A DNA stretch of 9,103 nucleotides from JAKOQB01 sp050258235. Lineage in GTDB: Bacteria; Pseudomonadota; Gammaproteobacteria; Burkholderiales; Burkholderiaceae_F. The position numbers were made by a program, and so were the translations under genes. The notes beneath the pieces were generated by a model. That model saw only the letters and a program-made list of their open reading frames with translations, was not told the origin of the DNA and ran no database searches. Shown here in pieces: positions 1 to 6,800 of this stretch. Each line of letters begins with the position of its first letter. The stretch's first letter is position 1. The stretch is from positions 1 to 9,103 of the forward strand of contig JBLMYK010000164.1 in the NCBI GenBank assembly GCA_050258235.1, read 5' to 3'.

Positions 1-1094
1 GCCGGGTCCTTGTTCTTGTACGGCAGCTTGTGCAGCACGTAGCGCATCGCGTTCAGGCGCGCGCGCTTCTTGCAGTCGGACTTGATCACCGTCCACGGCG
101 CATCGGCGGTGTCGGTGTGGAAGAACATCGCCTCCTTCGCATTGGTGTAGTCGTCCCACTTGTCGAGCGACGCCATGTCGACCGGCGACAGCTTCCACTG
201 CTTCAGCGGGTGCTGTTCGCGCTCCTTGAAGCGGCGCCGCTGCTCCGCGCGGCTGACCGAGAACCAGAACTTGATCAGGTGCGTGCCGCTCTTGGCCAGG
301 TTCTTCTCGAATACCGGCGCCTGGCGCATGAACTCTTCGTACTCCTCGGGCGTGCAGAAGCCCATCACCTTCTCCACGCCGGCACGGTTGTACCAGGAGC
401 GGTCGAACATCACGATCTCGCCGGCGGTCGGCAGGTGCTGCACGTAGCGCTGGAAGTACCACTGGCCGCGCTCGACCTCGCTGGGCTTTTCCAGCGCGAC
501 CACGCGCGCGCCGCGCGGGTTCAGGTGCTCCATGAAGCGCTTGATCGTGCCGCCCTTGCCGGCGGCGTCGCGCCCTTCGAACAGGATCACGACTCGCTGG
601 TGGGCGTGCTTGACCCACGCCTGCAGCTTCAGCAGTTCGACCTGCAGCTTGTACTTCTGCTTCTCGTAGCTTTTGCGCGACAGCAGGTTCTTGTAGGGAT
701 AGCCGCCGTCGCGCCAGTTGCGCGTCAGCTCCTGGTCGGGGTCGATCGGCGGTGGCTGCTGCTCCTGGCGCTGCAGCAGCGCGTGGCGCAATGCGGCCGC
801 GTCGTCGGGCGACGCGCCGGCCAGGATCGCCTCGAGCACCGCCATCATCGTGTCGCGGTCGTTGTTCGGGATGCGCGTCAGGATGTCGCGCACCGCTTCG
901 ACCTTCGATTCGCGAGCGGCCGCCACCGCTTCGCCGACCGAGAACTTCTCGATTCCTTCGGGTGTCAGCGTCGGCGGCGTGTCGCCGGCAGCGGCCGGCC
1001 GCGGGCCGCGGCGGTGCCGTCGCTTCGTCTGCGGCACCGCCTGTGCGGCAGCGCCGTTGCCATTGGTTCGCGCGGGCGTGCGCTCGTCGGCCAT
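1..1094 (-). CDS. ppk2: Polyphosphate kinase 2 (PPK2), C-terminus cut by window edge
   Basis: This is a cytoplasmic PPK2-family kinase that moves phosphate between polyphosphate and nucleotides. The 364 visible residues contain Walker A GRDAAGKGGT (174-183), the Walker B region MFDRSWYNRAGVE (229-241, Asp231), and the lid segment with SVSRAEQRRRF (279-289) and HPLKQWKLSP (295-304). The close of the fold, KKRARLNAMRYVLHKLPY, lies at the window edge, so only a short tail is probably missing. These signatures fit class I (ADP/ATP-preferring) PPK2; the nucleotide preference is family knowledge, not visible here. The start is fixed by a strong GGAGGGG at 1100-1106. An N-terminal extension of about 120 residues precedes the kinase core: an Arg/Pro-rich stretch (about 24-36), then a likely helical segment (about 45-112). 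The gene follows the FAD oxidoreductase gene by 28 bases, so co-transcription is likely. Confidence 0.95.
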   Translation of the reverse strand, partial: MADERTPARTNGNGAAAQAVPQTKRRHRRGPRPAAAGDTPPTLTPEGIEKFSVGEAVAAARESKVEAVRDILTRIPNNDRDTMMAVLEAILAGASPDDAAALRHALLQRQEQQPPPIDPDQELTRNWRDGGYPYKNLLSRKSYEKQKYKLQVELLKLQAWVKHAHQRVVILFEGRDAAGKGGTIKRFMEHLNPRGARVVALEKPSEVERGQWYFQRYVQHLPTAGEIVMFDRSWYNRAGVEKVMGFCTPEEYEEFMRQAPVFEKNLAKSGTHLIKFWFSVSRAEQRRRFKEREQHPLKQWKLSPVDMASLDKWDDYTNAKEAMFFHTDTADAPWTVIKSDCKKRARLNAMRYVLHKLPYKNKDP

Positions 1095-1122
1095 CGTGTC
1101 CCCTCCGTTTGTCCCTGCGATC

Positions 1123-2694
1123 TCAATGCAGCATCGGCCACAGCTTCGGCTCGACGTTGGCCGCGGCCATCAGGCCGCCCATCATCGCACCGGCAATGCC
1201 AGGCGTGCAGGCGTCCTGGCCTGCGAGAAACAGCCCGCCGACCGGCGTGCGCGGCCTCAGCGCATTCGACAGGAAGCGTCGCGGCGAAGTCTCCAGCCCG
1301 TAGATTGCACCGTGTTCCGACCCGATCACTGTCGCCACCGAGATCGGCGTCGATGCATCGTGATGCACGACGCGCGCGGCGATCTGCGGGAAGTGCTGCG
1401 CGAACTGCGCGAGCAGGTTCTGCTCCAGCAGCGCCTTGAATGCGCGATAGCTGTCGCTGCGCTCGGCTGCGGCGGCGCCGGCCTTCATGCCGCCCGGCTC
1501 CAGCGAGCGGTCCCACTGCGCGAACACGCCCCAGTCGATGAGCGCGACGACCTCCGCCGTGTGCCGCCCGCGCGGGCCTGGATCGTGCGCGGGGTCGCGC
1601 AGCGACGGGAACGACACGAACAGCGCCGGCGCGCGCGCCTGCGTGAACGGGTCGCGCCACAGCGCATTGACGTCCCAGCTCTCGTAGATCCATTCGTTCG
1701 CACTGTCGGCGCCAAGCGCGCCGATCTCTCCCTCGATCCCGAGGTACAGCGCCACGTGCCCGAACGACGGCTCCAGTTCCAGCACGTCGCTGGCCCACGC
1801 GTAATCGACGTCCTGCGAAGGCAGCATGCGCAGCGTGTTGCGTACCCCCGCGTCGGAAATCACGCACGGCGCATCGATCATCTCGCCGCTGGCGAGCGTC
1901 ACGCCGGCCACCCGCCGCTCGTGCGTGCGGATCGCCACGACCTCGGCGCCGGTGCGGATCGCGCCGCCGGCAGCGGCGATCGTCTCCCCCATCTCGCGCG
2001 CGAAGCTGGCCGAGCCGCCGACCGGATACCAGGCGCCGTCGAAGTAGTGCCTGGCAACGGTGGCGTGCATTGCGAACGAGCTTTCCTGCGGCCGGCTGCC
2101 GTAATCGCCCCACTGGGCGCACAGCACCGCGCGCAGGCGCGGATCGTGCACGCATTCGCACACCACGTCCCACGTGGTGCGGCCGACCCAATGGTCGATC
2201 TCGGCGCCGCGCAGCCACTGCATCGTCTTGGCGACCAGCGACGGTGCGCTGTGCGTGATGAACGCCGCGCCGAGCGCGCGCACGCCGTGGTCGATCGCGT
2301 CGAAATAGCGGTCGATGCCGGCACCCTCGTCCGGGAACGCCGACTTCAGCGTCTGCACCAGCGTCGCGCGGGGCGGCGCGAACGCGATCTCGAAGTCGGG
2401 GAAATGAATCCGGTCATAGGTGCCCGGAATCGCCGCCAGTTCGATGCGGTCGCCGCCGAGCAGATCGAACAGGCGCCGGTTCAGGCTGCCGGGACCGAAT
2501 CCGCCCAGGTAATGGACGCCGACGTTGAAACGGAAGCCATCGCGCTCGAACGACTGCGTCAGCCCGCCAGGCTTCACATGCCGCTCCAGCACCACCACGC
2601 GACGCCCCTGCGTCGCCAGTGCGGCTGCCGCCGCGAGTCCACCGATCCCGGAGCCGATCACGATCGCGTCCGGCGCCGCTCCCTTGCCCCCCAT
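1123..2694 (-). CDS. CrtI/RetSat-type FAD-dependent oxidoreductase (phytoene desaturase superfamily)
   Basis: This 523-residue flavoprotein belongs to the phytoene desaturase / carotenoid isomerase / retinol saturase superfamily. The dinucleotide-binding fold opens the protein: GSGIGG at 14-19, Glu37 ending strand 2 (VVVLERH), and GG at 43-44. It continues with FNVGVHYLGG (56-65), typical of the RetSat/CrtISO branch. The C-terminal FAD-binding signature GGLFLAGQDACTPG lies at 486-499, followed by the helix GIAGAMMGGLMAA. Length is normal for the family. The start is supported by GGGGAGG at 2701-2707, six bases upstream. No phytoene synthase or other carotenoid gene is present in the window, so the substrate, presumably a polyene or other unsaturated lipid, cannot be named. 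It lies 28 bases upstream of PPK2 and 54 bases downstream of the DUF2891 gene, with no clear terminator on either side. Confidence 0.93.
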   Translation of the reverse strand: MGGKGAAPDAIVIGSGIGGLAAAAALATQGRRVVVLERHVKPGGLTQSFERDGFRFNVGVHYLGGFGPGSLNRRLFDLLGGDRIELAAIPGTYDRIHFPDFEIAFAPPRATLVQTLKSAFPDEGAGIDRYFDAIDHGVRALGAAFITHSAPSLVAKTMQWLRGAEIDHWVGRTTWDVVCECVHDPRLRAVLCAQWGDYGSRPQESSFAMHATVARHYFDGAWYPVGGSASFAREMGETIAAAGGAIRTGAEVVAIRTHERRVAGVTLASGEMIDAPCVISDAGVRNTLRMLPSQDVDYAWASDVLELEPSFGHVALYLGIEGEIGALGADSANEWIYESWDVNALWRDPFTQARAPALFVSFPSLRDPAHDPGPRGRHTAEVVALIDWGVFAQWDRSLEPGGMKAGAAAAERSDSYRAFKALLEQNLLAQFAQHFPQIAARVVHHDASTPISVATVIGSEHGAIYGLETSPRRFLSNALRPRTPVGGLFLAGQDACTPGIAGAMMGGLMAAANVEPKLWPMLH

Positions 2695-2748
2695 CCGACA
2701 CCTCCCCGCGTATCACAGCAGCGCGGCAGGGGGTCACGTTGATGGCGG

Positions 2749-3765
2749 TCAATCGAGTCCGTCGAGTGCCAGCACCGCAAAGGAGGCCAGCCAGTGCGTG
2801 CCGACGTAGTCGCCCGCGGTCGCGGCCGGCAGCGACGCCTCGATGTGGCCGGCGACCGCGGCAGCGACCGGCGCCTGCAGGGCCGGCGGCAGGTGCGGCG
2901 CCAGCGCCCGCCAGCACAACGCGCGGGACAGGTTCAGTCCGTGCAGGTGCACGATCTTGGCGTCGGCCGGATCGCTGACCGATACCGGGGTCAGCCAACG
3001 GGCCAGCGCGGCGCCTGCCGGCTCGAATGCCTGCCACCAGTCGGCGAAATCGCAGTCGTCGACGGCACGCAGGACCAGCAGCGCCTCGCACAGGCCGCCG
3101 GACAGGAAATCGTCGCCGGCCGGTTCGTAGTCGGCCGGGTAGCGGCGGTCGCGGGCGAACCACGCGTTGGCACGGTCGGAGATGGCGGCGCGCAGCGCCC
3201 GATGCTGCTCGACCTGTGCGTAGCGCTGGGCGTGGATCAGCGCGAATGCCGAGTTTGCGTGGGTGCCGTTGCGCACCGGGTAGTCCTGGCGCGGCAGCCA
3301 GTCGACGCAGCGCTGAGCGATCAGCCGGGCGAGCGGCGCAAGGGCATCACGCCAGCCCGCAGCGGCGGAGTCCGCGTCGGCCAGCGCGCGCAGTTCGGCC
3401 TGCAGCGCGAGCAGCCAGCCCCAGCCGTAAGGGCGCTCGAAGGTTCCGCGCCCGGGCGCCTCGAAGTAATCGATCTCGCGCGCGACGTTGCCGGCGGTCA
3501 GGCGAGCATCGAAGTGCGCGCGGATGGCCGGCGCCGCCGCCAGCCGCGGGAACCGGCGCAGGCAGCGCGCCAGCGTCCAGTGCATGTGCACGCACGAATG
3601 CCAGTCGTAGCTGCCGTGGAACGCCGGGTGCAGTTCGCGCGGCGGATGCATATCGGCGTCGCCGCGCAGAAGGTGGAGGACGTGGTACGGGTATTCGCGC
3701 GCGACGTTCGCCAGCGCGACCTGCGCCAGCGGCAGTGCCAGTGCCTCGTTGAGTGCGGCGACCAT
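2749..3765 (-). CDS. DUF2891 family protein
   Basis: This 338-residue protein matches the DUF2891 family, whose function is unknown. The recognisable core is HPAFHGSYDWHSCVHMHW (46-63), followed by FERPYGWGW (109-117), GTHANSAFA (167-175), YEPAGDDFLSGG (213-224) and HLHGLNLSRA (273-282). Conserved His, Asp, Glu and Trp residues recur at regular intervals along an all-helical sequence. That suggests an alpha/alpha-toroid fold of the kind found in some carbohydrate-active enzymes, but this is inference and no reaction should be assigned. No signal peptide or membrane segment is seen, so it is probably cytoplasmic. The start follows the lipoprotein stop by 28 bases and has only a weak GCGGGG in front, so its translation may depend on the upstream gene. 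The length looks complete. Confidence 0.88.
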   Translation of the reverse strand: MVAALNEALALPLAQVALANVAREYPYHVLHLLRGDADMHPPRELHPAFHGSYDWHSCVHMHWTLARCLRRFPRLAAAPAIRAHFDARLTAGNVAREIDYFEAPGRGTFERPYGWGWLLALQAELRALADADSAAAGWRDALAPLARLIAQRCVDWLPRQDYPVRNGTHANSAFALIHAQRYAQVEQHRALRAAISDRANAWFARDRRYPADYEPAGDDFLSGGLCEALLVLRAVDDCDFADWWQAFEPAGAALARWLTPVSVSDPADAKIVHLHGLNLSRALCWRALAPHLPPALQAPVAAAVAGHIEASLPAATAGDYVGTHWLASFAVLALDGLD

Positions 3766-3793
3766 CCCCGCACGTTAACAGGACGCGGTCGTC

Positions 3794-4261
3794 CTAATGC
3801 AGCAGCGAGTCGGTGTTCTCTTCGGCGCTGTCCTGCGCCGGCGCGCTGACGTCGAACATCATGTGCTCGCCGATCCGCAGCTGCATCGTTCGCGGGTAGG
3901 CGTACACGTACCCGCTCAGCCGGTCGATCACTGCGGCGGCGCCGCCGCCCGGCAGCAGCACCGCAGCGCTGAGGGCGGGGCTGCGCGCGAACGCGGTGCC
4001 GCGAGCGATCTGGCCGCCGCCGCGACACTCGATCTCGAGATCGGATCCGGACCGGCGCACCTGGACGTCGAGCAGCGGCGAGTTGCCGTAGTAGGTCGCC
4101 TCGCCGTTGGCGAGCCGGCAGTGCATGCCGCTGACGGGCTTGCCCTTGGCGTCGACGGTGTGAATGCTGAGCGGCTGCGTCGGCGACCCGCTGATCGTCG
4201 CGCAGCCGGCGAGCGCGAGCAGCGTGGCGGAGACGGTTGCGAGTGCGATCCGATGAAGCAT
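3794..4261 (-). CDS. Small predicted outer-membrane lipoprotein, function unknown
   Basis: This 155-residue protein begins with a basic n-region and hydrophobic stretch ending in lipobox LAGC, with Cys20 as the lipidated residue. The residue after the cysteine is Ala, not Asp, which by the Lol rule favours sorting to the outer membrane. The mature part starts CATISGSPTQPLSIHTV, a pattern I associate with small proteobacterial lipoproteins of unknown role. It contains Cys48 and Cys79, which could form a disulfide in the periplasm. The middle looks beta-rich: a Gly/Ala-rich segment near 82-108, then RLSGYVYAYPRTMQLRIGEH. The tail (about 138-155) is acidic and probably disordered. No good ribosome site precedes this ATG. 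The DUF2891 gene follows after 28 bases. I do not recognise a function. Confidence 0.8.
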   Translation of the reverse strand: MLHRIALATVSATLLALAGCATISGSPTQPLSIHTVDAKGKPVSGMHCRLANGEATYYGNSPLLDVQVRRSGSDLEIECRGGGQIARGTAFARSPALSAAVLLPGGGAAAVIDRLSGYVYAYPRTMQLRIGEHMMFDVSAPAQDSAEENTDSLLH

Positions 4262-4361
4262 GCACGCACGGTACGGCGGCGCCGTGCGGCTCGCGAGTCA
4301 CGCTCCGCACGGGTGTTCGGATGAACGCCGTGAACGCGCGATCGCCGATCATCCGTGCACA
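4262..4361. promoter_or_regulatory. 100-base intergenic region with interleaved inverted repeats, candidate promoter or leader
   Basis: This is the only gap over 60 bases inside the - strand gene run, so it is the likeliest place for a new promoter driving the lipoprotein, DUF2891, RetSat-like and PPK2 genes. It holds four copies of the hexamer GCACGG or its complement CCGTGC, at 4266-4271, 4282-4287, 4307-4312 and 4353-4358. No run of T follows the hairpins, so an intrinsic terminator for the peroxidase gene is not supported. No convincing sigma-70 -35/-10 pair was recognised. The promoter role is inferred from position only. Confidence 0.35.
4282..4312. repeat. Perfect 8-bp inverted repeat with 15-base loop
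   Basis: CCGTGCGG at 4282-4289 is matched by its exact reverse complement CCGCACGG at 4305-4312. The loop contains the small palindrome CTCGCGAG. The left arm can instead pair through CCGTGC with GCACGG at 4266-4271, so two mutually exclusive hairpins are possible just before the lipoprotein start. The pairing is read directly from sequence; any function is unknown. Confidence 0.6.
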
Positions 4362-5546
4362 TCACTCGCACGGCTTCGGGTCGAGCGGCGGCAGCAGTCG
4401 GCGCTCACCATCGGCGTCGGTCAGCGTGTCGAGGAACGCGACCAGGTCGCCGATTTGCTCCTCGGCCAGGTTCAACTTGCGCAGGATCCGCTCGCCGTCG
4501 GCGTGCAGGCGCTCACCATCCAGCTCCGAGTAGTGGAGCACGACGTCGCGCAGCGTGGCGAGCGAGCCGTTGTGCATGTACGGCGGCGTGACCGCGACGT
4601 TGCGCAGGCTCGGCGTGCGGAATTCGCCCCAGTTGCGATGCTCGAGCGCGACATGGCGCGTCGCCGTCGCGTTGGTCCGGCTCGCGTCATCATTGAAGCG
4701 GCCGAGCAGGTTGAACACGCTCGCGCGCAGCGTGCGGATTCCTTCGTGCCGGCCCGGGTCCACCTTGCCCTTGGCGATGAAGAACGGGATGCCGATGTCG
4801 TGGAACTCGCCGTTGCTGAAGTTCGGCCCGCTGTGGCAGACGAAGCAGTTGCCGCGTCCGATGAAGAGCGCGAGCCCGCGCCGCGCGGCGGCCGGATAGC
4901 GCTGCATGGCCTGCGCGTCGCCGCGCGCGAGCGCGTCGCGGAACTCGTCGAACGGCGTGCGCCCGGTCACCAGCGTTTCCTCGAAGGCAGCCAGCGCCTT
5001 GCCGACGTTGGCCAGCAATTCGTCGTCCGCGCGGTCGGGCGCGCGGCCGAACACCTTGCGGTAGCGGCAGGCGAGGTCGTCGTTGAGGGAAAAGCGCCGC
5101 ACGATCCACGCGGCGTCCGAGTCGAATTCGCGCGGATCGAGCAGCGGGCGGATGCTCGCCATCCACAGGCTGTCGCTGGTGCCGGCCCAGCCGAACCAGC
5201 GCTGCTGTCGCAGATTGACGAGCGCCGGCGTATTGCGGTCCACATCCGCCATGCCGTGCGCGCGTGGGCGCAGGTCGGTCAGCGCGCGATCGGGCTGATG
5301 GCAGGTCACGCAGCCGATGTAGCCGCTCCTGGAAAGCGCAGCGTCGGAGAACAGGCGCCGGCCAAGGTCGATTGCGTCGCGATTGCCGGAGACGCGGTTG
5401 CTCGAATCGCGCAGCGGCGCAGACGGCCAGGGCCCGTGCGCGAGGATGCGCGCGCGCTCTTCTTCGGTGAAGGTGACCGGCGCCGGCTGCGCCGGCGCCG
5501 CGCCCGCCAGGAGCAGCAGCGCGAGCGCAATGATGCCGCGGATCAT
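4362..5546 (-). CDS. Exported diheme cytochrome c peroxidase / MauG-like enzyme
   Basis: This 394-residue protein has a Sec signal (hydrophobic core about 3-16, likely cleaved near Ala17-Gln20) and two c-type heme sites, CVTCH (79-83) and CFVCH (234-238). It is therefore a periplasmic diheme protein of the bacterial cytochrome c peroxidase / MauG superfamily. Other landmarks are NTPALVNL (105-112), WFGWAG with Trp120 at the position of the conserved inter-heme Trp, IRPLLDPREF (132-141) with Glu140 as candidate catalytic acid, and RTPSLRNVAVTPPYMHNG (310-327). In VVLHYSE a Tyr (339) sits where MauG has its axial Tyr and classical peroxidases have Met; that alignment is by eye. The frame stays open upstream to 5885, but the signal peptide and the ATGA overlap with the preceding gene fix the start at 5546. 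The substrate is unknown; the adjacent YtkA-like protein is the prime candidate partner. Confidence 0.93.
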   Translation of the reverse strand: MIRGIIALALLLLAGAAPAQPAPVTFTEEERARILAHGPWPSAPLRDSSNRVSGNRDAIDLGRRLFSDAALSRSGYIGCVTCHQPDRALTDLRPRAHGMADVDRNTPALVNLRQQRWFGWAGTSDSLWMASIRPLLDPREFDSDAAWIVRRFSLNDDLACRYRKVFGRAPDRADDELLANVGKALAAFEETLVTGRTPFDEFRDALARGDAQAMQRYPAAARRGLALFIGRGNCFVCHSGPNFSNGEFHDIGIPFFIAKGKVDPGRHEGIRTLRASVFNLLGRFNDDASRTNATATRHVALEHRNWGEFRTPSLRNVAVTPPYMHNGSLATLRDVVLHYSELDGERLHADGERILRKLNLAEEQIGDLVAFLDTLTDADGERRLLPPLDPKPCE

Positions 5547-5941
5547 GGCACCGGCAGGCTCGTGCGCAGGGTCTCGGCGCCGTCCACGCCGCGCAGCTCG
5601 AAGCTGAGCTCCCAGCGGCCCGGCATGTGCAGCAGCAGTCCGGCGACGGCGAAGCGACCTTCGCCGCGCGAACTCACGGTCGGCCGGTAGTTCATCCCGT
5701 GCCGATGTTCGGGCATCTGTGCGTCGACGCGCAGGATCGTCGGCGCGTTGGACCGCCGCGAACAGGCGGCGACGTCGAGCGCGAAGAAGTCGCCGGTCTG
5801 GATCGCGGGGCTCGCGCGCCACGCGACCACGTAAGTCTGACCCTCGATCGTGCGCACGCCGGCGCCGCGCAGCGTCGGTTCGCATGTCGGCGCGGCGGCC
5901 GCGCTGGCCGTCAGCAGCATTCCGAGCGCGATGCGTTTCAT
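5543..5941 (-). CDS. Small exported YtkA/FixH-like protein with His/Met motif
   Basis: This 132-residue protein has a signal peptide (about 1-17, cleaved around AAAA-P) and a compact beta-sandwich-like body. It resembles the YtkA/FixH-like domain through MPEHRHGMNYRPTV (76-89) and LLLHMPGRWELSFEL (102-116). The first motif and His105-Met106 supply several potential soft-metal ligands (Met76, His79, His81, Met83, His105, Met106), so periplasmic copper binding is possible but inferred. Cys20 and Cys60 are its only cysteines and could form a disulfide. Trp41 and Trp110 are the only tryptophans. The frame is open upstream to 6280, but that part is a shadow of the amidohydrolase gene; the signal peptide and a GAAGGG six bases before 5941 set the start. 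It overlaps by ATGA with the genes on both sides, implying translational coupling with the amidohydrolase and the diheme peroxidase. Confidence 0.85.
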   Translation of the reverse strand: MKRIALGMLLTASAAAAPTCEPTLRGAGVRTIEGQTYVVAWRASPAIQTGDFFALDVAACSRRSNAPTILRVDAQMPEHRHGMNYRPTVSSRGEGRFAVAGLLLHMPGRWELSFELRGVDGAETLRTSLPVP

Positions 5942-6750
5942 GGCTGGCCCTTCTTCTTCAGCAGCAGCGCCTCGGCGTTCTTCCACGCGATCCGCTCGGC
6001 CGCGTCGGCGGGCAGCTGCGCCAGCCACTGGCGCGACCAGCGCGCATGCTCGACGACGTACGGCCAGCGCTCCGGCGTGAACGTGTCGGTGCCGACCATG
6101 AAGCGGTCCGGGAACTCCATGAACAGCGCGCGCCATTCGGCATCGAGCCTGCCGTCCGGGGCATGATCGGTGCGGAACGCGAGGTCGCAGTAGAGCGTCG
6201 GGTGCCTGCGCAGCATCTCGCGCAGGCGCGCCGGTGTTTCGAAGCCGGCGTGCGCCCACAGGATGCGCGCGGCCGGCCACTGCGCGAATTCACGCTCGAT
6301 GGCGTCGCCGTCCGAATGCGAATGCAGTACCAGGTCGTGCTTGCGCGCCAGCGCGATCATCTGCCTTGGCACCGGCAGGTCGACGTCGGCGCCGTAGATG
6401 TGGAACTCGCCCATCGCCACATAGCGGTGTTTCGCCAGCTTCTCTTCGAGGTACGCGATCACGGTTTCGTCGCGGGCCCACCGGCCGACATCGCCGCGCG
6501 TCCGGTACGGCCGCAGCGACGGCACGATCGTGTCGGGCGCAAGCGCGAGCAGGCGCTGCTGCCCGTCGTCGTTGGAGCTCGACACCAGCGCATGCCTGAC
6601 GCCCGCCTGTTTCAGCAGATCGAGCGCGATCGGTGGCGGCACGTTGTCCCACGCGTCGTGCGAGTAGTGCATGTGCACGTCGAAGATCGGCAGCTCGGCC
6701 CCGTGCGCCGCTGACAGGGCGAGGGCGATTGACCACAGCCATTTCCGCAT
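5938..6750 (-). CDS. Exported metal-dependent amidohydrolase (amidohydrolase_2-like TIM barrel)
   Basis: This 270-residue protein starts with a Sec signal peptide (about 1-17, cleavage near AAHG-AE) followed at once by the barrel's first strand and metal motif FDVHMHYSH (His26, His28). Further family landmarks are MGEFHIYG (Glu115), LHSHSDGD (His143, His145), WAHAGFETP (His167) and VGTDTFTP (Asp222), giving the His/His/Glu/His/Asp pattern of amidohydrolase-superfamily hydrolases and decarboxylases. The signal places it in the periplasm, which is unusual because most relatives are cytoplasmic. The substrate cannot be read from sequence. AAGGAG at 6759-6764, eight bases upstream, supports the start. 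Its TGA overlaps the ATG of the YtkA-like gene. It begins 50 bases after the bactofilin-like gene ends, with no visible terminator between, so both may share a transcript. Confidence 0.9.
   Translation of the reverse strand: MRKWLWSIALALSAAHGAELPIFDVHMHYSHDAWDNVPPPIALDLLKQAGVRHALVSSSNDDGQQRLLALAPDTIVPSLRPYRTRGDVGRWARDETVIAYLEEKLAKHRYVAMGEFHIYGADVDLPVPRQMIALARKHDLVLHSHSDGDAIEREFAQWPAARILWAHAGFETPARLREMLRRHPTLYCDLAFRTDHAPDGRLDAEWRALFMEFPDRFMVGTDTFTPERWPYVVEHARWSRQWLAQLPADAAERIAWKNAEALLLKKKGQP
5948..5953 (-). promoter_or_regulatory. Ribosome binding site of the YtkA-like gene, inside the amidohydrolase gene
   Basis: GAAGGG on the - strand lies six bases before the ATG at 5941, within the last Lys-rich codons of the amidohydrolase gene. 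It decides the start of the small protein over the longer open frame. Confidence 0.65.
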
Positions 6751-6800
6751 CGGCGGCGCTCCTTGGACCCGGCGTCGCGGATGCTACCTGTGGATCGGGC

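Noticed and set aside
1123..2694. Naming the oxidoreductase crtI
   Set aside because: The HYLGG segment fits the RetSat/CrtISO branch at least as well, and no carotenoid genes are nearby.
718..2742. A 674-codon open frame on the + strand opposite the FAD oxidoreductase gene, and other long + frames (30-1439, 2794-3849, 4260-5690, 5719-6714, 6633-8069)
   Set aside because: Their products are Arg/Ala/His-rich with no recognisable domain. They mirror convincing genes on the - strand, and GC-rich codon use produces such antisense frames.
5547..5885. Upstream extension of the diheme peroxidase frame
   Set aside because: The added residues are Arg-rich and overlap the YtkA-like gene; the signal peptide begins at 5546.
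5942..6280. Upstream extension of the YtkA-like frame
   Set aside because: It lies wholly inside the amidohydrolase gene in another frame, and the true start has a ribosome site and signal peptide.
4362..6750. Calling the cassette a methanobactin (mbnPH) locus
   Set aside because: The small protein is about 130 residues with only two cysteines and a YtkA-like motif, not an MbnP-type protein, and no methanobactin precursor or mbnB/mbnC was seen.
6751..6800. Terminator between the bactofilin-like gene and the amidohydrolase gene
   Set aside because: No stable hairpin followed by a T run was seen on the - strand.
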